DNA from: Spongiibacter pelagi
GTDB lineage: Bacteria; Pseudomonadota; Gammaproteobacteria; Pseudomonadales; Spongiibacteraceae
Direction: 5' to 3'
NCBI RefSeq assembly: GCF_014705705.1
Contig: NZ_JACXLD010000001.1
Location: forward strand, 434,001 to 498,000
Length of the DNA: 64,000 nucleotides
The notes under the pieces are model-generated. The model was given only the letters and a program-made list of their open reading frames with translations, did not search any database and was not told the DNA's origin. A program made the translations under genes and the position numbers. Positions 59,468-64,000 of this stretch are shown here, one piece after another (positions within the stretch are counted from its first letter, which is position 1; every line of letters starts with the position of its first letter).

Positions 59468-60427
59468 ATGTCTGTGTCTTCACCCCGGAATACCGTGCGT
59501 ATCGCCACTCGGGAAAGCCTGTTGGCGCTGTGGCAGGCCGAATATATCAAGGCGGAGTTACAACGCCATCACCCCGGATTAAACGTTGAGCTGCTGGGAA
59601 TGACTACCCGTGGCGATCAGTTGCTGGACTCACCACTATCAAAAATTGGCGGTAAAGCGCTGTTTGTTAAAGAGCTGGAAGTGGCTTTGCTGGACGGTAG
59701 TGCGGATATTGCGGTGCATTCGATGAAAGATGTGCCGATGGAGTTTCCAGAAGGTTTGGGCTTGGCGATTATCTGCGAGCGCGAAGACCCCCGCGATGCT
59801 TTTGTCAGTAATCAATTTCCAAGTTGGCAGGCGCTGCCGGAAGGCGCGCGCGTAGGTACATCGAGCCTGCGCCGCGAATGCCAGTTGCGGGCCCTGCGTC
59901 CCGATCTCCAGATTTCCAGCCTGCGCGGCAATGTTCAAACCCGCTTGCGCAAATTAGATGAGGGGCAGTTTGACGCTATTATCCTGGCTTCGGCGGGTTT
60001 GATACGTTTAAAACTGGAAGAGCGTATTGCCTCCTTTATCTCAGTAGAAGACAGTCTGCCGGCCTGCGGTCAGGGCGCGGTGGGTGTTGAAATTCGCAGC
60101 GATGATCAGTGGGTGGCCGAGTTGTTGGCACCGATTCATCACGCCAAAACGGCGGCCGAGGTAAGTGCCGAGCGAGCTATGAATAAGCATCTTAACGGCG
60201 GTTGTCAGGTGCCCATTGCCGGTTATGCGATTCCTTCCGAGCAAGATGGAAAACTGTGGCTGCGGGCTTTGGTCGGTAGCCCAGATGGCGCGCAAATGCT
60301 TCGTGCAGAGCATGTTGCTGATGTTGCTGATGCCGAGGCTTTAGGTGTGCGCGTAGCGGAAGATCTATTGGCTCAGGGCGCGGGCGCAATATTAGAGGCG
60401 GTGTATGGCGGCCAACAGCCTGGTTAA
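59468..60427 (+). CDS. hemC: Porphobilinogen deaminase
   Basis: 319-residue enzyme making hydroxymethylbilane from four porphobilinogens. [20 protein letters not shown] and the dipyrromethane-cofactor Cys in [11 protein letters not shown] are seen, with [20 protein letters not shown] between. The ATG at 59468 is preferred over one at 59435. Overlaps hemD by 23 bases. Confidence 0.96.
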   Translation: MSVSSPRNTVRIATRESLLALWQAEYIKAELQRHHPGLNVELLGMTTRGDQLLDSPLSKIGGKALFVKELEVALLDGSADIAVHSMKDVPMEFPEGLGLAIICEREDPRDAFVSNQFPSWQALPEGARVGTSSLRRECQLRALRPDLQISSLRGNVQTRLRKLDEGQFDAIILASAGLIRLKLEERIASFISVEDSLPACGQGAVGVEIRSDDQWVAELLAPIHHAKTAAEVSAERAMNKHLNGGCQVPIAGYAIPSEQDGKLWLRALVGSPDGAQMLRAEHVADVADAEALGVRVAEDLLAQGAGAILEAVYGGQQPG

Positions 60428-61196
60428 TCGGCGAGTTTTGGTCACTCGGCCAGAGGGGCGAGCTGACGAATTGATGGCTGCCTTAACTGCTGAGGGTGCT
60501 TTTTGTCGGCATCTTCCTTTATTGGATATTGAGCCGCTAGAAGAGGGCGAAGAGGCGTTGTTGGAATGTCGACAGCGCATCGCCGACCTTGACCACTATC
60601 AATCTCTGATCTTTATTAGTGTTAATGCGGTTGAGCATGGGCTGCGTGAAATAGATCGCTTGTGGCCGCAGTGGCCCAAAGGGGTGACGGCTTTTGCGAT
60701 TGGTGCGGCGACTCAAGCGGCGCTGTGTAAATCAGATTTTCCAGTGGCTGTCGGTTTGTCCCTTGCTGAGCCTGAAGCCGGTGCGGCAATGGATTCTGAA
60801 GCCTTGCTTGCTCGCACGGAGTTTCATCAGGTCGAGCATCAAAAGATGCTGATTTTTCGTGGGCTAGGCGGTCGTGAAAAGCTGGCGGATGAATTGCGGG
60901 CTCGCGGTGCGCGGGTGGACTATGCCCAGTGTTATCGCCGGCGGGAAAGTGCGGTAACTGCAAGTGAGTTGCACGCTGCCCTTGCCGAAAATCGAATCAA
61001 TACGGTGTGCCTGAATAGTGGTGAAACGCTACTAGCCTTTTCTCAGCGCTTGGGAAATTCCTCGCTAAAAAACGGCCTGCAAATAGTGGTGCCCAGCGAG
61101 CGGGTGGCTGAGCTGGCAAGAAAGGAAGATTTTAAACATATTGTGGTTTCAGCCAATGCGGGTACGGCCGCCACGGTAAGTGCTCTACAAACGTAG
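60405..61196 (+). CDS. hemD: Uroporphyrinogen-III synthase
   Basis: 263 residues. Typically diverged two-domain fold: [20 protein letters not shown] at the start, [44 protein letters not shown] and YRRRES. It cyclises hydroxymethylbilane to uroporphyrinogen III. Coupled to hemC by overlap. Confidence 0.92.
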   Translation: MAANSLVNRRVLVTRPEGRADELMAALTAEGAFCRHLPLLDIEPLEEGEEALLECRQRIADLDHYQSLIFISVNAVEHGLREIDRLWPQWPKGVTAFAIGAATQAALCKSDFPVAVGLSLAEPEAGAAMDSEALLARTEFHQVEHQKMLIFRGLGGREKLADELRARGARVDYAQCYRRRESAVTASELHAALAENRINTVCLNSGETLLAFSQRLGNSSLKNGLQIVVPSERVAELARKEDFKHIVVSANAGTAATVSALQT

Positions 61197-61241
61197 CGCT
61201 TACAAGCCAATCTCTCCAAGAAATGACTGGATATAAAAACA

Positions 61242-62447
61242 ATGAGCGATGAGAAACCGGATTCTTCTGTGCCTAATAATGGGGCAAATAGTGATGGGGA
61301 AAAGACCACGCCAGCAAACATTAAGGCGGAACCGAGGGTGGTAAGCGAACCGGTTGTGCAGGCAAAGCCAAAGGCGAAGCACAAAGAGAAGTCATCTAGC
61401 GGCGGCTTTGTAAAATTTCTATTGTTTATCTGCTTATTAATTGCACTTGCGGCGGCGGGTTTATCCGCGTGGCTGTACCGCGAATTGGTTTTTTTGCCGG
61501 CACAGGTCGCCATTGTCGAACAGAATCAAGATGCGGCGCGTGAACAGCAATATCAACAGCTCAGTGAGGGCTTGTTGAATCAGGGCGTAAAGCTCGATGG
61601 CGTTCAACAAATCATCAGCTCTCAACGTGAGTCGGTAGCGCAGCTGCGTCAAAACATGGATGAATCGCTCGCGGCATTGATTCGGCAGCAACAGGATATG
61701 GAAGCCTCGCTGGCGCAACTGAGCAGTGTTGATCGCAACGACTGGATGTTGGCGGAAGTTGAGTTTTTGCTGCGCTTGGCAACTCAGCGTGCGCAATTAA
61801 ATCGCGATGCCCGTGCGGCGGCAAAATTGCTCAGTAGTGCAGATCAAATTTTGCTGGAGCTCGATGATCCGGCGTTACATTCGGTACGGGCCGCCCTTGC
61901 CGATGAAATTGCGGCCCTGCAAGCCGTGGCGCAGTTTGACGTTGAGGGCGTGTATCTTAAATTGCAAAGCCTGTCGGATTCCGCTGAAGCCTTGCGACTT
62001 TATCGCGCGCCTGAATTTATTGCTGAGGAATCTGCCGTCAACGATACGGATGCTGATTGGAAGGCCAATCTTCAAGCTGGGGTAAGTAAGGCTTGGCAGA
62101 AGCTGAATAGCTATATTCGTATTCGTCATCACGATGAAGACTTTAAACCCAATCTTGCGCCAGAGCAGGAGTGGGCATTGCGCGCCAGTCTGCGAATGAT
62201 GCTCGAGCAGGCACAGTTAGCTTTGTTATCAGAGCGCCAAGCCGTGTTTGCGCAATCGCTCACTAAAGCCAGTGAGACGGTTGAACGTTTTTATTTGCTA
62301 GATGAGCGCCGCAATGCAGTGCTGGCAGAATTAACTGAACTTTCGGCCCTGAATGTCGAGCGCCGGTTGCCCGATGTAGGTGGTGCATTAACGACGTTTA
62401 AAGCCTATCAAAGTAGTCGGCGCTGGCAGCGTGAGGCGGGCCAATGA
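61242..62447 (+). CDS. hemX: HemX-like membrane protein
   Basis: 401 residues: a charged cytoplasmic N-terminus of ~48 residues with Lys/Glu, one membrane helix (FLLFICLLIALAAAGLSAWL), then a coiled-coil-rich periplasmic part. Matches the HemX family annotated from the hem operon; despite older naming as a uroporphyrin methyltransferase, it has no such catalytic fold. It overlaps hemY by four bases (ATGA). Confidence 0.9.
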   Translation: MSDEKPDSSVPNNGANSDGEKTTPANIKAEPRVVSEPVVQAKPKAKHKEKSSSGGFVKFLLFICLLIALAAAGLSAWLYRELVFLPAQVAIVEQNQDAAREQQYQQLSEGLLNQGVKLDGVQQIISSQRESVAQLRQNMDESLAALIRQQQDMEASLAQLSSVDRNDWMLAEVEFLLRLATQRAQLNRDARAAAKLLSSADQILLELDDPALHSVRAALADEIAALQAVAQFDVEGVYLKLQSLSDSAEALRLYRAPEFIAEESAVNDTDADWKANLQAGVSKAWQKLNSYIRIRHHDEDFKPNLAPEQEWALRASLRMMLEQAQLALLSERQAVFAQSLTKASETVERFYLLDERRNAVLAELTELSALNVERRLPDVGGALTTFKAYQSSRRWQREAGQ

Positions 62448-63649
62448 GAGTCTTTTTTATCGCTCTTATTGGGCTGGTCGTTGCGTTATTAATTAGCGCC
62501 GGTATGCAGCGCGATGCGGGTTATATTCTGATTGCATTTGGGCAAACCACGGTGGAAATGAGCCTGTGGATTGGCGCTGCGGTATTGCTGCTATTTATTG
62601 GTGTGCTGGTGCTGATCTTTATTGCTTTGCGGCGTACCGGACATCTCAAAGATAAATTGGGCAGTTTCCGCAGTGATCGTCGTCAGCGCAAAATTCAACA
62701 GCAGACTTTCAAAGGCTTGCTGGCTTATACCGAAGGCCGCTGGTCTAAAGCGCGCAGCTTACTTTCTGCCTCGGCGGAGCAGGCTGAACAGCCCTTTTTG
62801 CATCATGTTTTAGCGGCGCGAGCCAGCCAGCAATTAGCTGAACCCAAAACCTGTCGCCAGCATTTACTCCAGGCTGCTAAAGCTGGGAGCGGCGCCAAAT
62901 TAGCGGCGGCCATTGTCGAGGCTGAACTGTTATTGAAATCGGGAAATGCCAAAGAAGCTCGCGCGGTTTTGGCCAATACCGGGGCGTTAACAACGCCGGC
63001 AGTGCAAACCTTAATGGTTGAGGTTTTGCGCGAATTACAAGACTGGTCGGCGCTGCGTGAATTGCTGGTGGAATTGCGCAAGGCAAAACTCATGAGCCCG
63101 GCAGCATTGGATCGAATTGAGCAAGATGCTATTCAGGGTGATCTTCATAAATTGATTTTAGCGGGCGATGGCGCTGCATTGCTGAGTTGGTGGGCCAGTT
63201 TGCCAACGCGCTGGCAGCAACTGCCGGAATTACTGGTTGATTATATTGCGGGTTTGTTGGCTCTCGATAGAAAAGACGAGGCTCGCCGCTGTGCCGAAGC
63301 GGGTTTGAAGAAACAATGGAATGTGGAGTTGTTGCGGCTTTTTGTACGGCTGGCGGAAGTCGATGCTAAGCAACCGCTGAAATTGGCCGAGTCTTGGTTG
63401 TCGAAGCATCCAAATGATGGAGAGCTATTATTGGGGCTGGGGCGACTCTGTTTGAAAAATCAACTTTGGGGCAAGGCGCGGGATTATTTTGAAGCGGCAT
63501 TTCAAGTTGCGCCTACTGGAGAATCTGCGCTCGAATTGTCGCGTTTACTCAGTGCCTTGGGTGAAGATGATTTGTCTCGTCAATATGTTTTGCAGGCCTT
63601 GGCTCTACAGGGGCAGGGCTTGCCGGATCTACCGCAGCCAAAAAAATAA
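62444..63649 (+). CDS. hemY: HemY tetratricopeptide membrane protein
   Basis: 401 residues with two N-terminal membrane helices (MRVFFIALIGLVVALLISAG; LWIGAAVLLLFIGVLVLIF) and a TPR-rich C-terminal half (GLLAYTEGRWSKARSLLSAS, LLGLGRLCLKNQLWGKARDY). HemY of this type is a scaffold in late haem synthesis, distinct from the Bacillus oxidase of that name. End of the hemCDXY operon. Confidence 0.92.
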   Translation: MRVFFIALIGLVVALLISAGMQRDAGYILIAFGQTTVEMSLWIGAAVLLLFIGVLVLIFIALRRTGHLKDKLGSFRSDRRQRKIQQQTFKGLLAYTEGRWSKARSLLSASAEQAEQPFLHHVLAARASQQLAEPKTCRQHLLQAAKAGSGAKLAAAIVEAELLLKSGNAKEARAVLANTGALTTPAVQTLMVEVLRELQDWSALRELLVELRKAKLMSPAALDRIEQDAIQGDLHKLILAGDGAALLSWWASLPTRWQQLPELLVDYIAGLLALDRKDEARRCAEAGLKKQWNVELLRLFVRLAEVDAKQPLKLAESWLSKHPNDGELLLGLGRLCLKNQLWGKARDYFEAAFQVAPTGESALELSRLLSALGEDDLSRQYVLQALALQGQGLPDLPQPKK

Positions 63650-63708
63650 TACTGTAATACGTGTGTTATATTCTCGGCGCCATTTTTAATTTAACGGATT
63701 AAGTAGTT

Positions 63709-64000
63709 ATGAAAGTTACGGTTTTTGGCATCGGCTATGTGGGACTGGTTCAAGCGGCCGTTTTGTCGGGCGTGGGTCACAATGTGGTATGTGTTGATGT
63801 TAATGCTGACCGGGTTGAAAAATTAAAGCAGGGCATTATCCCTATTTATGAGCCGGGCTTGGAAAATTTGGTTAAAGCCAATGTTGAAGCTGGCCGCTTG
63901 CAGTTCACTACCGATGCCGCTTTGGGTGTTAATCATGGGCAGATTCAATTTATCGCCGTGGGTACCCCACCGGATGAAGACGGCTCTGCCGATCTTAAAT
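63709..64000 (+). CDS. UDP-glucose 6-dehydrogenase, 3' end beyond window
   Basis: First 97 residues of a nucleotide-sugar dehydrogenase: Rossmann motif VFGIGYVGLVQAAVLSGVGH, VCVDVNADRVEKLKQGIIPI, YEPGLENLV and IAVGTPPDEDGSADL. Enzymes of the family oxidise UDP-glucose to UDP-glucuronate (Ugd) or GDP-mannose to GDP-mannuronate (AlgD). The visible part cannot separate these fully, but the sequence reads as UDP-glucose type. The gene runs off the right edge. Confidence 0.88.
   Translation, partial: MKVTVFGIGYVGLVQAAVLSGVGHNVVCVDVNADRVEKLKQGIIPIYEPGLENLVKANVEAGRLQFTTDAALGVNHGQIQFIAVGTPPDEDGSADLK

Overview
The window reads as chromosomal DNA of a marine-type gammaproteobacterium. Many gene neighbourhoods resemble Pseudomonas (argH beside hemCDXY, xerC beside yigB and near glnK, tkt-epd-pgk-fba). 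The large TonB-dependent receptor, three luciferase-like monooxygenase (LLM) genes and a cytochrome P450 fit a Cellvibrionales/Spongiibacteraceae-like lineage. That placement is inference from gene content; no rRNA or tRNA gene is present to fix it. I see no insertion sequence, prophage, CRISPR array or integron. Coding density is high and no stretch longer than about 300 bases lacks a gene; the longest gaps (13020-13315, 48205-48481, 55882-56143) hold promoters, terminators and candidate operators.

Region by region. 1-8.5 kb is a cell-envelope block: a 5'-truncated secreted metallophosphoesterase, a TPR protein, a TonB-dependent receptor behind a 19-bp perfect dyad, and on the minus strand a large acidic lipoprotein followed by a beta-barrel-like protein. 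8.6-13 kb carries a fused ThiD-ThiE thiamine enzyme, a HicAB toxin-antitoxin pair with its own inverted repeat, and katG. 13.3-24.2 kb carries ribA, an HDOD protein, dxs, ispA, xseB, an SDR and RNase Z. The usual xseB-ispA-dxs cluster is split by a 3.7-kb opposite-strand block of iron and oxidative-stress flavour: fumC, a strong Fur box, a tiny membrane protein, a VOC protein and two complementary bacterioferritin subunits.

24.3-28.6 kb is an accessory oxidative cluster (LLM, TetR, P450, LLM). 28.7-36.6 kb is mixed: a small YRGQ-motif protein, rlmJ, fbp, a dienelactone hydrolase, a COQ8-like ABC1 kinase, yceI with cytochrome b561, a third LLM enzyme and a ZntB-like transporter. 36.7-41.2 kb is a complete SAM-cycle operon (SahR-like regulator, metK, ahcY, metF) headed by a 24-bp perfect palindrome. 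Divergent from it is the carbon operon tkt-epd-pgk-fba (41.4-46.7 kb).

46.8-51.7 kb holds two alpha/beta hydrolases, glnK, a small protein that by position and C-terminal motif may be a SutA relative, and xerC-yigB. 51.7-55.9 kb is an RND efflux pair with a Fur-like repeat upstream. 56.1-63.7 kb has argH, a membrane-anchored beta-helix protein in the slot where Pseudomonas carries algZ-algR, then hemC-hemD-hemX-hemY. The window ends inside a UDP-glucose dehydrogenase gene.

I found no single clearly unprecedented multi-gene system. The best leads are the split bacterioferritin/Fur block, the short SutA-like protein, the beta-helix protein beside hemC, the P450/LLM cluster and the SahR palindrome.
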